From: Capillidium heterosporum
Lineage: Eukaryota > Entomophthoromycota > Entomophthoromycetes > Entomophthorales > Capillidiaceae
NCBI GenBank assembly: GCA_016630905.1
Contig: WBMQ01000005.1
Coordinates: forward strand, 930,001-994,000
Length of the DNA: 64,000 bases
Reading direction: 5' to 3'
Part shown: piece by piece, positions 1 to 13,223 of the stretch
Position numbering within the stretch: the first letter of the stretch is position 1
How the letters are laid out: each line of letters starts with the position of its first letter
Program-made: the position numbers and the translations under genes
The notes under the pieces: generated by a model
Database searches by the model: none
Seen by the model: the letters and a program-made list of their open reading frames with translations, nothing else
What the model was told of the DNA's origin: nothing

Positions 1-3000
1 GTACAAGGGTCACTTTGCTTTAGTCCACTCCCGCTTCAGTACCAACACCTTCCCCAGTTGGAACCGAGCTCAGCCCATGCGATTCTGCGCTCATAACGGT
101 GAGATCAACACTTTGCGCGGCAACAAGAACTGGATGCGAGCTCGAGAGGGTATTATGAAGTCGACCTTTTTTAAGAACGACTTGGACAAACTATACCCCA
201 TCATTGAGGAAGGGGGTAGCGATTCAGCAGCCTTCGACAACGTACTTGAGTTGCTACTTATGAATGGGACGCTAAGCCTACCAGAGTGTGTCATGATGAT
301 GGTCCCCGAAGCCTGGCAGAACAACCCCAACATGGATTCCAAGAAGAAAGACTTCTACCGGTGGGCCGCTTGTCTTATGGAGCCTTGGGATGGCCCTGCT
401 TTGTTTACCTTTTCCGATGGGAGATACGTTGGAGCAAGTTTAGATCGAAATGGACTACGACCTTGCAGGTACATAATTACCGACGACGATCGTATGATCT
501 GTGCCTCCGAAGTAGGAACTATCGCCATCGAGCCCAAGACGATCGTAAAGAAAGGTAGGTTGCAGCCAGGTCGTATGCTACTGGTGGATACCGAGCTAGG
601 AAAGGTGGTTGATGACACCGAACTCAAGAGCGAAGTAGCCAACAAGCAAGATTTCGGTGGTTGGATCAAACGACAGATGTTAACTCTAACCGATCTCAAG
701 CAGTGGAACTTACGCAGCGGCCGACCCACCAACTACATTGTGGATTCCACCCCGCTATTCCAAGACAAACGCATGAACGTCTTTGGCTTTACTTTGGAGC
801 AACTCAACTTTCTTCTGTTGCCGATGGTTAAAAGTGGTAAGGAGGCTTTGGGTTCTATGGGTAACGACAACGCCTTAGCCTGCCTATCCAAGCAACCCCG
901 GCCTATCTACGAGTATTTTAGACAGCTCTTCGCCCAGGTTACCAACCCCCCTATAGATCCGATTCGAGAGGATATAGTTATGTCGTTGGAGTGTTATGTA
1001 GGCCCTGAAGGCAACATACTAACGGTGGATGAGACCCAGTGCCACAAACTACTACTACCGAGCCCTATCTTGGATGTAGTCGAGCTGGAGTCCATCAAAA
1101 AATTGCAGAACTTCGTACCTGATTGGCCAGTAGCTACCATAAGTGCTACTTTTAAACGAAAGGATGGGGTCGAAGGGTATAGAATTGGACTGCAGGAGGT
1201 ATGTTCCAAAGTCGCCAAGGCCATCCAGCAGAACATTCGGGTCATCGTGTTGTCGGATGCCGACATTGATAAGGACCACGTACCTTTAAGTTCTTTGATT
1301 ACACTGGGCGCCGTACACCAGTATCTGGTAAGGAACCGACAGAGATCCAAGGTGGCTTTGATCGTAGAAACCGGTGAAGCACGTGAAGTTCACCACCACT
1401 GTGTTCTGTTGGGTTACGGTGCCGACGGTATCTGCCCCTATTTGGCCATCGACAGCATGCTGAAGTTGAAACGAGAAGGCTTGGTAGACAAAGAACTCAG
1501 CGAAGCTCAGCTTGTTGACAACTATCGTACCGCCACCAACAACGGAATCCTCAAGGTCATGTCCAAGATGGGTATCTCCACTTTACAATCCTATAAAGGG
1601 GCCCAGATCTTTGAAGCTTTGGGAATAGGTGAGGAGGTCATTGACCGATGCTTCTCCGGTACTGCTTCACGTATCAAAGGTGCTACGTTCGAAATTTTTG
1701 CCGAGGATGCCCTAAGGAGACACGAGGCTGCTTACCCCACAAGAGACACTTTGAATGTGGTAGGGATCCCCGAAGTCGGCGAGTACCACTGGCGTAAGGG
1801 TGGTGAAGAGCATATAAATGAGCCGGCCAGTATTGGTTACCTGCAGGATGCTGTACGAAACAAGAACCTGGATGCCTATTCCGCCTACGCTCAAGCCTGT
1901 CACCAACAGATAAAGAACTGTACTCTGCGTGGATTGCTGGACTTTGATTTCAATAAAGCAAAGCCAGTTCCCTTGGACGAAGTCGAAGCTTGGACCGAAA
2001 TTGTAAAGCGGTTCTGTACCGGAGCCATGTCCTACGGTTCTATATCATATGAAGCTCATACCACCTTGGCAGCCGCCATGAATCAACTCGGAGGAAAGTC
2101 TAATACTGGTGAAGGTGGTGAAGACCCCAAGCGATCGACTCAACTCATCGATGGTAAGAACTTGAGATCTGCTATCAAGCAGGTTGCATCCGGGAGATTC
2201 GGTGTTACTAGTTTCTACCTGACGAACGCCGACGAGTTACAGATCAAGATGGCTCAAGGTGCCAAGCCAGGAGAAGGAGGTGAGTTACCTGGGCATAAGG
2301 TCAGTCAAACTATCGCAAATACCCGTAAATCAACTAAAGGAGTTGGCTTAATCTCACCTCCTCCTCATCACGACATCTACTCTATCGAGGATCTCAAGCA
2401 GCTCATTTATGACCTGAAGACCGCAAACCCAAGGTCCAGAGTCTCAGTGAAGCTGGTATCGGAAGTTGGGGTAGGTATCGTAGCCAGTGGAGTTGCCAAA
2501 GCCAAGGCCGACCACATTTTGATCTCAGGACACGATGGAGGTACCGGTGCTAGTCGATGGACTGGTATCAAGTATGCGGGTCTACCTTGGGAATTGGGTC
2601 TAGCTGAGACTCATCAGACTTTGGTTTTAAACGATCTACGTGGTAGAGTAGTCATCCAGACTGACGGTCAAATTAAAACCGGAAGGGACGTAGCTCTGGC
2701 TTGCCTACTTGGCGCTGAGGAATGGGGTTTCGCAACTACACCTCTGATTGCTATGGGATGTACCATGATGCGTAAGTGTCTCCAGAGTCAAACTTTAGTA
2801 AAGACTATCGAGGGAGTCAAATCAGTAGCCGAGGTGAAAGTTGGGGATTACTTGATGGATAAAGATAACTTGCCTGTCCTGTGTATCGGTACTTTGGAAC
2901 CCCAAGTTGGTAAACTTAAAAATGTCACCTACAGGGAGCTTGAAGACGATATCGAGAAGGAGTTTAAGTGTACTCCAGATCACCACCTTGCTCTCATAGC

Positions 3001-6000
3001 TTTCAATTGCAAGCCTAGAGCGATTGGAAGCCAAGTCACCTGGTTCTCGAGATGCCAAAGGCATGTTGATGAAAGACACTTTGACTACTTTGATACTTCA
3101 AACCAGAGCGAATTCAGCAACAAAGTCGATACTTTTGAAGAAGTCTCTATCGAGCAACATTATCACCGTGGTCCTGATAACAATCCTAGAGCTCAAAAAT
3201 TGGGTGCACACGTCATCGATCCTAGCTCGAAAGTTGCTAAAAACCCCGGCCTTAAAAATAGGCTTGCGACGGATACTCTCAAGAAAATTCAAGAAGTTTT
3301 GGAATTAAAGCAATGCGAGTGCCAAGGTTTCATCCCAACGACTGTCCAACTATCTACTTCTGAGCAAGCTCAACATCTCCTCTCTATCTTAGAGACTGAC
3401 GAGTATTGCAAGGTCGACCCCAACCTAGTTCAAGATTTCGACCAGATTCAACTTTCGGTTGAAGCCTACCAGAAGCTATGCTCAACTCAAGTTGCCCAAA
3501 GTCACTTGAAGATGTTTAAATCGACTTTGGCTACCACTATCAATCAAGTTAACTTCAAACCGACTACCGAGTTACCTTTGGACCCTTACTTCTTAGGTTT
3601 GTTTTTGAGCAGCTCTAATGCAGATGGAAATGTCATAAGTAGCAAGCGAGAAGTTCAGGTTTGGTTGAACAACTACGTCCAGCAACTTAATCTTACCAAA
3701 CCTTTGGAAGCCAGCCCTCTAGTTTTGCAGCAGCAAACCGAACGTAGGTTTGGTCAGCCCAACACCTTTAAGATCGTCCAAAAAGGTCAACCTGAGCTGA
3801 AATGGAACCCTATCGAAGATGGACTTTTAGCTTTAGGTATCACTGACGGTCAAAATCAAATTCCTCAGTGCTATCTAGACGCAGAAAAATCGGTAAAACT
3901 AGCCATTCTCGCCGGTTTGGTGGATGGTTGTGGTACTTGCGTCGAATCCAATAACCTTTACAAGTTAGTTCAGATCGGTAGTATGAAAGAGGAGTTAGTA
4001 AGGGATATCAAGGTTTTAGCTGAAGGTTGCGAAATCGAAGTTACCGATCAAGTTGAAAGCTTCACTAACTTTATGGACAACAGCTCCATCGAGAAGTTTA
4101 CCATCTACCTTGGTGGAAATAGTTCCCAGCTAACCCCATTTGTACTCATCCCCACTAACAGGGTTTCTAATGTCAAAATTACCGATACTGTTCAACTCCT
4201 CAACTTCCAAATCACCGACTGTGAGACTGATGACGAATTCAGGGCCATTGAAGTCAGTGGAGGTCAGTTCCAACTTTCGGACTCAACAATCGTACAGAAC
4301 TGCCACCTCAACACCTGTCCCGTAGGTATTGCGACCCAAGACTCGGAGCTCCGTAAGAAGTTTGCAGGTCAGCCTGAACACGTCGTCAACTTCTTCTACT
4401 ATGTTGCTGAGGAGATGCGAACTTTGATGGCCGCCTTGGGCTTCCGTACAATCGAGGAGATGGTGGGTAGAAGTGATTTACTTAAAGTAGACTGTCCTAC
4501 CGATAATATTAAGGCGAGCCATTTGGACCTGAGTGCTCTTCTACAGCCAGCCCACCTGATGCGCCCTGGAGTTGCTACCTTCTGTATGCGTAAGCAGGAC
4601 CACAAATTACATACTCGCTTGGACAACAAACTTATCGCCGAGTCTGAGTTAGCCATTATGAAAAAGGCCAAAGTTACCATCGACGCCAAAGTTGTCAATA
4701 CCGATCGAACTATTGGGAGTACCCTGAGCTACAACGTTAGTAGGGTCCACGGAGAAGAAGGCCTACCACAAGGTACCATCCAAGTCAACTTGAAGGGGTC
4801 AGCTGGTCAGAGCTTCGGTGCATTTTTAGCTCCCGGTATCACTTTAGAACTTGAAGGAGACTGCAACGACTACGTAGGTAAAGGCCTCTCTGGCGGTACA
4901 ATCGTCGTCTACCCACCCAAGGATTCAACTTTCCCAAGCGAGACCAATATCCTGGTCGGTAACGTCTGCTTGTACGGAGCCACCTCGGGGCATGCCTATT
5001 TCCGGGGTGTAGCTGCTGAACGCTTCGCTGTACGTAATTCGGGTGCCAATGCCGTCGTCGAAGGCTGTGGCGATCACGGCTGTGAGTACATGACGGGTGG
5101 TCGGGTTGTCATCCTGGGAAGTGTAGGTCGTAACTTTGCCTGCTGGCATGTCGGGTGGTATTGCCTATATCTTGGACCCTTATGACGAATTCAAAGAGCA
5201 GTGCAATATGGAGATGGTGGGCCTTGAACGCATTGAAACAAGGAAGGAGTTAGCTGAGGTTAAAGAGCTCATCCATCAACACTACTTACGTACTGGTTCG
5301 GTTGTAGCCCAAAAAGTGTACGAAAACTTCAGTTTTGAGATCCAGAACTTCGTCAAGGTCATTCCCACTGACTATAAGCAAGCTATGTTGGAAGCTGAGA
5401 AACAGCAGCAAGAACTCGTCTCCAAGCCACCCAAGGTCAAGCACCAGGACGACAGTTTGGCTGACATCGAAGACCTGTCTCCCGAAACCGATATAGCCTC
5501 CAAACTCAAAACTGTAGATAAGGTCAAAGGCTTTGTCAAGTACAAGCGCCAAGCTGACCACTACCGCAACGCCAACATCCGACTCAAAGACTGGAAGGAA
5601 GTCAACAAGCGGCTGACCAAATCCGAACTCAAGGTCCAGGCAGCTAGATGTATGGACTGTGGTGTACCCTTCTGCCAGTCCAACACCGGTTGCCCCATAG
5701 GTAACATTATACCCAAGTGGAATGACTTAGTCTACCATGGTCAGTGGAAGCAAGCGTTAGATAGGTTGATGATGACCAATAACTTCCCCGAGTTCACTGG
5801 TAGAGTCTGTCCTGCTCCATGTGAGGGTGCTTGTGTACTTGGAATCAATGAAGCACCCGTCTCGATCAAGTCGATCGAATGCGCCATCATCGACAAGGGC
5901 TTCGAAGAAGGATGGATCCAACCCAACATACCCAAAGTTCGAACGGGGTACAAGGTAGCGGTAGTCGGTAGTGGACCGGCTGGTCTTGCTGCTGCCGATC

Positions 6001-7067
6001 AACTCAACAAGGCGGGCCACTTAGTTACTGTCTACGACCGCAACGACCGTGCCGGTGGCCTATTGATGTACGGTATCCCCAACATGAAGCTCGACAAGCG
6101 GGTAGTTGACCGTAGGTTGAACCTCCTCAAGCAAGAAGGGATCCAGTTTGTCCTCAACTGCAATATCGGTAAAGATATCCCCTTCTCCAAACTAAAGTCA
6201 GAGAACGACGCCGTACTGCTAGCTACCGGTGCCACCTGGCCTCGCGATTTGAACATCACCAACCGCAACCTGGATGGCATTCACTTTGCCATGGACTTCC
6301 TACAAGCCAACACCAAAGCCCTTTTGGACAACCAGCTTACTGACCCCAATTCTTACCTCTCAGCCAAGGACAAGAAAGTCATTGTCATAGGTGGTGGTGA
6401 TACTGGCTGTGACTGTATCGGCACTTCAGCAAGACACGGCGCCAAATCCATCGTCAACTTTGAGCTATTACCCCAACCTCCCTCCACTCGAGCCGACGAT
6501 AACCCCTGGCCCCAATTCCCCAAGGTATTCAAAGTTGACTATGGGCATGACGAGGTGCAAGTCCACTACAACGAAGATCCTAGGCAGTACTGTGTGTTAA
6601 GTAAGAACTTCTTAGGTACCAACGGTAAGGTAACCGGTATCGAAACAGTCAACGTCAGCTGGGAAAAGGATGATAACGGTCGATGGGTCATGACCGAAGT
6701 CCCCGGTTCGGAAAAGATTTACGAGGCCGACTTAGTATTACTTGCTATGGGATTCCTAGGCCCTGAAAAAGCTCTTAATGACCAAGCGCAAGTTGAATTG
6801 ACGCGCACTTCCAACATCAAAACCGAGGTTGGCAAGTACAAGACCACCATTGACAAAGTATTTGCGGCTGGTGATTGCCATAGAGGCCAGTCGTTGATCG
6901 TATGGGCTATTAACGAAGGTCGACAGGCCGCCAAGGAGATCGATTTAGAATTGATGGGCAGTTCTTATTTACCGATAACTGGTGGTCTAATCGACATGCC
7001 CTTCAGTAACAAGAACTGCAGTCATGAGCAAAGGAACCTCGTCAAAGCTATGCAGGTGGAAGGTTGA
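1..7067 (+). CDS. GLT1: Glutamate synthase (NADH), fused alpha+beta chain, 5'-partial, with intein and one frame break
   Basis: Makes two glutamates from glutamine and 2-oxoglutarate using NADH. The reading frame is already open at the window edge (bases 2-76 encode the class II glutamine amidotransferase stretch ending SWNRAQP), so the N-terminus lies upstream. In order: amidotransferase remainder, central domain, FMN/2-oxoglutarate domain ([12 protein letters not shown]), [3Fe-4S] motif C-HLNTC-PVG interrupted by an intein, GXGXG beta-helix domain, then the beta-subunit part with its iron-sulphur cysteines ([18 protein letters not shown]), a FAD-binding [11 protein letters not shown] and an NAD-binding VIGGGDTGC. 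Near 5139-5141 (TTTGCCTGCTGG) the frame moves by +1: the conserved [13 protein letters not shown] can be read only by changing frame. The motif continues perfectly on both sides, so a one-base insertion in the assembly or a very recent mutation is likely. The stop codon is at 7065-7067, and AATAAA at 7108-7113 is a plausible poly(A) signal. Confidence 0.96.
2777..4300 (+). mobile_element. Intein in glutamate synthase (508 codons, LAGLIDADG type)
   Basis: An in-frame insertion between MMRK and the CHLNTCPVG of the [3Fe-4S] site. It starts with Cys (TGT 2777-2779) and ends with Asn (AAC 4298-4300). The next host residue is Cys (TGC 4301-4303), giving the standard C1...N / C+1 splicing chemistry. 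The B-block TxxH is visible as TPDH near intein residue 65. The penultimate residue is Gln, not the usual His. Two homing-endonuclease motifs can be recognised: [13 protein letters not shown] (about residue 271, with extra residues) and LAGLVDGCG (about residue 377). In the second, the usual catalytic aspartate of the D-x-D-G pattern is replaced by Cys, so splicing may persist while DNA cutting is probably lost. The coding frame is unbroken through the whole insert. GLT1 inteins at this general location are known in fungi. Confidence 0.95.
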
Positions 7068-8760
7068 AGCTAATCTTGACTTTGATATTATTTTTAAATG
7101 GCGATTTAATAAACTTTAATTTGATAATTGGATATATTTTATATTAACTAGATTTTATGGAAATTCTGAGTTGTGCTAACATTATATTCCTCTTATACGA
7201 TCATCCATCAAAGCTAAGTTTGTAGACTGATGTACCGCAAAGATGTTGTAGGGGAATGAAAACTCAGGATAACTTCAATTTTTGGATGTCAGCTCCTACT
7301 ATAAAAAGGCTCGAACATTCAAACAATCTGGCTACAACTTGAAATTGCCTACCCTGGCTTCTACTCCGAAATTTTGATTGTATATATTTGTTTAGCTGTA
7401 GGTTGGATAGCTGAGCCTAGTTTCATTTGATAAGAAATTTTATCTGTTCAAATGGAAATATTGGCATAATCCAGATTCGAATCTCTACTATTTAAATATA
7501 ATAGGCTCAACTTTACTATTAGGTTTAGTATGGAATCTCTGAGTTTACAAAAACTATACAAATATATTTGCAAAGGGATTTGGTAACTGACTTTAGTTTT
7601 ATAACAAATGGGTATTTAGCATACACCATAGTTTTATTCAAATTTAACAAGCTATAGTGCTAATCTATATCACTGGTACGGTTTATTAACCCTGTCAATA
7701 GTATTCCAGTCCTTTCACATTTATTTTATCTCACAAGTTACTACGATCCAAGGATCTATATAGCGATCTAATACTATAGCTTTGAATGCTTATTAATTTA
7801 GATAAATCTGTAAAAATATGTAATGTAATATGCATATTTCCAGCCTCGAATGTAATTACTTCCTGAAATATCGTAAGTAGAGTCGATTTTTCATCCACTA
7901 TCTAAAATTAACCTTGTGCTAGAAGGACTGATGCTGAACCTAAAATGTAAGGGAGTAAAGTATAGCAAGCAGTAACCTACCGCTCTTTACCTTTATGCAG
8001 TGGTTTATTTCTAGTGTATATAAGTAAAAGATACTCGCATAGTCAACACCAGCTAATTCCCCCTTTTGCACTTGTTATGCATCCACATTCAAAGTACGCT
8101 ATCTCTTTAAAATTAGTTAATTGGCCGCCCAATTATATAATGTTTATAAAATAGCCGGTGCATTAATATCTATAAAAGGAGACGGCATTTGAATTAGTAT
8201 GCTAAGATGTTCCAATACCTTTGAATCTACTTTAGAAAACGATAGAGGGTACTAGGTTTACCAGATTTTGGTGTATGCCATTCATTATAACCAAACCTCA
8301 CCTAAAATTATAGGCAATATTCAAAGTACTGTTGGCTATTAACTTGCACTCCAAAAAATGGTAAAATATGTAGCTTTGACTTTCTATCTACTGTAAATAG
8401 ATAAGGCTGGTAGCGAAAAGAGATGTGAAAGTCAACCGCTTATATCTCTGTCACCCACTAGCCGATAACTCAACGTCAGTATAAAACCTACAATTATAGC
8501 TTACTGTATGGCGAATCTTAGGTCATCGACACTGGGCAATGGATATGCTAAATTTAGCCGGCGATACACCAGTGTAGTAAATTATAGATCAAAGTTTCAA
8601 ATCAAATATATAAATTGATGTTCCACTTAGGTTTGATCGAGCTCCTAAACATATCTATAAATATATATGATATAAGCTTATTAATTACTCTATAGAATCA
8701 ACTTAAATAGGTATATATAGCTTTGAATATAGTACTTCTTTAAAATCCTCAAATTTACCT
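7068..8760. other. Intergenic, no gene seen
   Basis: AT-rich spacer after GLT1. Apart from the GLT1 poly(A) signal near 7108 I see no long reading frame, RNA gene or repeat shared with the rest of the window. Confidence 0.6.
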
Positions 8761-10235
8761 ATGAAGGAAAACGAAGTTAACTCTATATCCAAATCGACTC
8801 AGATATTCAAAGTCCTCTACGTCTTAACCTTAGTAACTCTACTCTATAGTATGGTAATCGGAGGAGAGGTTTCCGTACAGTAGCATTACTTGAGTTCAAC
8901 CTTATAAAGCCGCTTGGCCGTCACAGTTTTAAATGCCGTCAACAAAATCATCCCAGCTCTGATTTATCTCTATTATCATGATAGCCGATTCCGTTCAATA
9001 TAAAGATAGGTTGTTTATAATTCCAGCAATAGCTTTAACAGTCGGATTCCTGTTATTTTTTGTATTTTCTATAGATGGTATCGCTAGTACTAGATATAAC
9101 AAAGATCTATGGGCTTATATACTTCCAAATTCTTTGGTTACTATTGGTAAAGGTGGAGTCTCCATTCTGATGTTGACTTTAATCGGGAAACAACCTGTAA
9201 ACTTTTCCAACGGCGTCCATGATAAAATCTTTGGGTTGTATTTTATAGCAACTTCCATAGGAACTAGCTTAGAAACCTTCTATTCCAGCTTTTTGATCGG
9301 TTTAAAATGTTTTGGTGGTCCATGTTATGTTGCTCACTTTGGAATTGCTTCTTTGATATGCCTGATCGCTTTGGGCTCCTTCTCCATCTTCTACCACAAG
9401 TATAGATCCGCAGATTCGAATAGTAGGCTAACTGTCTTTAATATGCTTGTCATGTCCTTTAATTTACTTTTTGTCCGAGCTGGAATCCGAGAATCAAAGG
9501 GCTACACTTCATCGAGAGCCATACTTGTTGACGAAATCAGAAAGTTTTGGAGAACATTTGTCTTAATTTTGACCTTTACCTCTTATTGCATTTTGAATAA
9601 AACGATATTACACAGTTATTTTTATAGTATTGAGTGTATAAATTCTATATTTAGTTCATATGCATTCTAAGATATTGCTGTATACTACAATATTCAAACT
9701 ACACTTTGAGTAGTCACATCCTTACTGGTGACGTTCATTGTGCTACTGTTGTTGGACAACCAAGGTATCGACTTCTCTCTGTTCAAGCAAACTGGTTTAG
9801 ATTACATCAGGTGTATTTTCACTGATAATTTCATATATTATCAAGAAAGAAGATTCCAATAGAAGTTTTTCTACGGCTGACAGTACCAGTTGTACCAACT
9901 GTGTTGGAGCTAGACTTCCAGCTGTCTAATTTATTATAAGCTCGATCAGTATAGGTATATTCAACCAATCTAGCTTACAGTTTGCAGCTACATACTCTGG
10001 AATTTACTTCCAAACTTCAGTCATCTTTATTTATTTAACTGTAAGCTTTGTAGTTGGCCCTTTAGTTTCAAATCTTTTAATTTTTATTCGTTCAAGTGGA
10101 AATCCCATCATAGTCCCGATCTGGATCTCCTTGGCTTTAAGTGTTGTCGGCTCAGTTTTATTATTGATTTTGGCAAGTAGCTTGTCAAAAATAAGAATGC
10201 TTGAGAAAGAGCAAAGCTATAGTCAAATTAAGTAA
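8761..10235 (+). pseudogene. Decayed multi-pass membrane protein, possibly an MFS-like transporter
   Basis: The ATG at 8761 opens a peptide with a hydrophobic helix (FKVLYVLTLVTLLYSMVI) that stops after about 40 codons. The longest surviving piece (8978-9670, 230 codons) has at least four hydrophobic segments, including LFIIPAIALTVGFLLFFVF and IASLICLIALGSFSIFY. A third piece near 9965-10235 has three more, including VIFIYLTVSFVVGPLVS, and ends EQSYSQIK before a stop; AATAAA follows at about 10241. The pieces lie in order on one strand but are separated by stops and frame changes that I could not explain as introns, so I call it a pseudogene. The number of helices suits a transporter, but no signature motif is present and the family is a guess. 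Confidence 0.55.
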
Positions 10236-11551
10236 TGTATTAATAAACCTATACGATCATAAGTAGTATTTATTTTTGAACTTATACTACATTATATTGA
10301 TTTTACAGTAGATTGTAACTACACAATGTACTTATTTTTGCCTTCAATTTTTAGTAGTTTTCTAAAAATGAAACAAGTCAAATAAAAAGCACTGATAAAA
10401 CTAATTTACAGCTTTATTGTTAAACTATTATATACAATCAATAAATCTATTTGTAACCAAAATTAAAATTCTAATTTAGCTTGTATTGATTTTAAAGCTT
10501 TGTAGGCCATCGTATGCTCCAAAAATATTCAATGGCAGCTGTTGTTAGCTATTGGATCTATCATCACATTGTTCTAGGTCCATAATGGTTTTATGACTGC
10601 CTTTTCGAGCAACCAAAAAACCGCCACTATAATTGTATTGAAGTCTATAATATTTCCACCAATACTTAAACGATGCTATATTTTTAACCAAATATACTAT
10701 AATGTACTTCATCTACTCACTACTGATATAATATTTTTATCTCCTAATTGAACTTTTGAATTTTAATGTTTCGTTGCATCTCATTTATTATTACTTCAGA
10801 TCTCATCTTGTAGTGATGGTTTATTGTAATAAAGTAATAACCTAATCAATTTTAATATAGCTTTTCATAAAAAATACCACCACGTCTCATTTTCTATTTA
10901 ATAATTAACCCATTAATCTATACATTATATTATTCTATATTTTCTTACTTAATTGTCTAAAAGCCCAAATCAAATTATACTTACAGATATTTTGTACAAA
11001 TTGGCACAATAAATTGCTAGTGTTGTATAACCCCGAAATATTTGTTCAGTATATCAGATTATCTAAGCAAAGTTACAGTCCAGTGCTTCTTACGACCTCC
11101 TTTTAATACTAAAATACTAGATTTAAATAACATATATTAATTATTATAAACAAATAATACTACTATCGAACTACAAGTAGCACCGTAGAGACTTTTGTTC
11201 TAATATTTTGAAATGTATTTATTTACAAGGTATATGCAATCTAATGCTAAATGTAGTGGCCTAAATATTACAGTTTTCAAATATTTTTAATTAAATGGCA
11301 TTTGAACTATATATCTAGAGCACTAACTATAAACTATAATCTTCCGCCTTCAAAAACCAAATATTTCCCGCAGCTTCAAGTTTCAAGTAAAAAATGGAAA
11401 AACAGAAACCCCAGCAACTAAAGATGTTTAGATTCCTTGTTAGTCAAAACGAGTAATATTGATGGATATACTTTGGCTAAAAGGTCAAAAGTCATGGTCT
11501 TAAAGTATAAATAGGAGTATGTTAGCTTTGTAAGAAATATATTTTTAAAAG
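10236..11551. other. Intergenic, no gene seen
   Basis: Strongly AT-rich. It holds the probable poly(A) region of the decayed membrane gene and the promoter side of the RBR ligase gene. No supported reading frame or repeat. Confidence 0.6.
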
Positions 11552-12984
11552 ATGAGCAACTTCACACAACAGACTGAAGAAGTCATAGCCCTCGAGGTAA
11601 CACCTTTTACTCTGTTATACAACTAACCATTCTGACTTTCAGGCTATCTTTGAGTCAGCCTTAACTATGGACAGTAGACCTACTGGCGAACTTGAGGACT
11701 CGACGCTTTATAAAGGCACTATTTCCATTGAACTAGATACCGACACGGTTCAAGCCGGTGCAAGCTCAAAGAGCCTAAAGTTTCTACCTCCACTTTTCCT
11801 TGAATTCACCCTCCCATCAACATACCCCGATGTTCCACCACTGGTAAGGATCCATTGTCTATGGCTCAGTGATGAGAAGATTAAAGCGCTCGAAGCTGAG
11901 CTTAAGAAGCTTTGGGAGGAAGAACGGGCGGAGGTACCATCTAATCACTGAACTATCTGTTAATATTTAGATACTATATATGTATGTAGACCATATTAGA
12001 GAAGGCTTTTTTACCAATTCAATTCTAAATGAATGCATTGTGGCTGGAGCAGGTACTTTGCACTAATACATCTACTAACTTAACAAAGGCTCCAAGGTTC
12101 CGAAAAAGCGCTATGAGAGCCTTTCCCGGTGGTTACCTAAGGACTTTGTTGAGCTGGCTATTACCAAAACGGGCAAGTATACTGCTCTAGAGCTTCTTTT
12201 AGAAGCCTGGGACTCCTATAGATCGGAGGGAGTTGTTGAGGTGTATCATCACATGTGCGGGATCTGCCTAGAAACAAGGAATAGTAAGCACCTGGTTACA
12301 TTGGAAAAGTGCGGCCACATCTACTGCAAAAAGTGCCTCGACAGTTACTTTACACTGCTAATCAAAGAAGGCGACTTGAACTTGGTCCGATGTCCCCACG
12401 AGAAGTGCCAGTCCATCGGGAGTGAAAAGTATGTGAACGGCCCTGACTCAGATCCCTACTGGAACGATATCAAGTCTTTGATTTCTGCCGAGGCTTTCGA
12501 ACGCTACAGCAGGCTAGTTGCCAAATATAGCCTACAGGCAAACCCATTATTTATAGAGTGTCCTCAAGACAAGTGCCAGGCATTGGTAAAGCGAAGCTGC
12601 AAGGAGCAGAAGCTGTGTCAGTGTTCAAAGTGTGGCTACGCCTTCTGTGGGAAGTGTGGCAAGACCTGGCATGGCAACCAGAACCCATGCTACAGTTTGG
12701 AGACGAATTTGCTGGCGGAAAGGTACTACGTGGCCGTCAAAGGCAAAGATGCAGATGCGATCGAGGAGTTTGAGAAGTTCTACAACAAAAACGTCTTAAA
12801 CAAGCTGTACGGCGACCATGTCAGGGAGAAATCGTTCAAAACATGGATGCAAAGGTGTGCTCAGTTCTGTCCCGGCTGCAAGACCCCCATCCAGAAGATC
12901 GACGGGTGCAACTTTATGCACTGTACGATGTGCGACTGTACCTTTTGCTACTGCTGTGGGCGCCTATACCATGGGAAGCACTGA
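11552..12984 (+). CDS. RWD-RBR E3 ubiquitin ligase (RNF14/ITT1-like)
   Basis: Four exons: 11552-11596, 11643-11933, 11971-12052 and 12089-12984, giving about 437 residues. The third intron holds a perfect TACTAAC. An N-terminal RWD domain (FTLPSTYPDVPPLVRI) precedes RING1 (CGICLETRNSKHLVTLEKC...HIYCKKC), the in-between-RING cysteine/histidine set (CPQDKCQALVKRSC...CGYAFCGKC) and RING2 (CPGCKTPIQKIDGCNFMHC). The cysteine of DGCNFMHC is in the position of the catalytic thioester Cys of RBR ligases, so the enzyme looks competent. The order RWD-RING1-IBR-RING2 matches human RNF14 and yeast Itt1. The frame ends abruptly at YHGKH. Four bases further on another frame reads DTFDEF, which resembles the usual end of this family, so the real C-terminus could be slightly longer if there is an indel here. 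Confidence 0.9.
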
Positions 12985-13223
12985 CACATTCGACGAATTT
13001 AGGTGCTGTAGCTAGGTGGCGATTTTGCGACTCAGGATAAACCGATATGGCCTCTATCAAAGCTTGACAAGTTCCACCAAAAGATTTGGAAACGGCCCGC
13101 CAATCAAACTTGCCAAGATCCAATAAACCCATTCCAACCCACAACAAAGCCAACTTTTACTAGTACAGATTTAAGGATTAGGAGTTTGATTATAAATCCT
13201 CACTTACCTGCCAGGGGTTTTCC

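Noticed and set aside
2777-4300. Spliceosomal intron or exon insertion in GLT1
   Set aside because: No GT-AG ends, 508 codons fully open in frame, and clear intein splicing and endonuclease blocks.
5130-5190. Two separate genes for glutamate synthase large and small subunits
   Set aside because: The frame change falls inside the large-subunit motif RNFAAGMSGG, not at the subunit boundary. Fungal enzymes are fused, so it is one gene with a break.
7465-7500. Possible tRNA T-arm (GATTCGAATCTC)
   Set aside because: No matching acceptor, D or anticodon arms around it; I found no tRNA or rRNA in the window.
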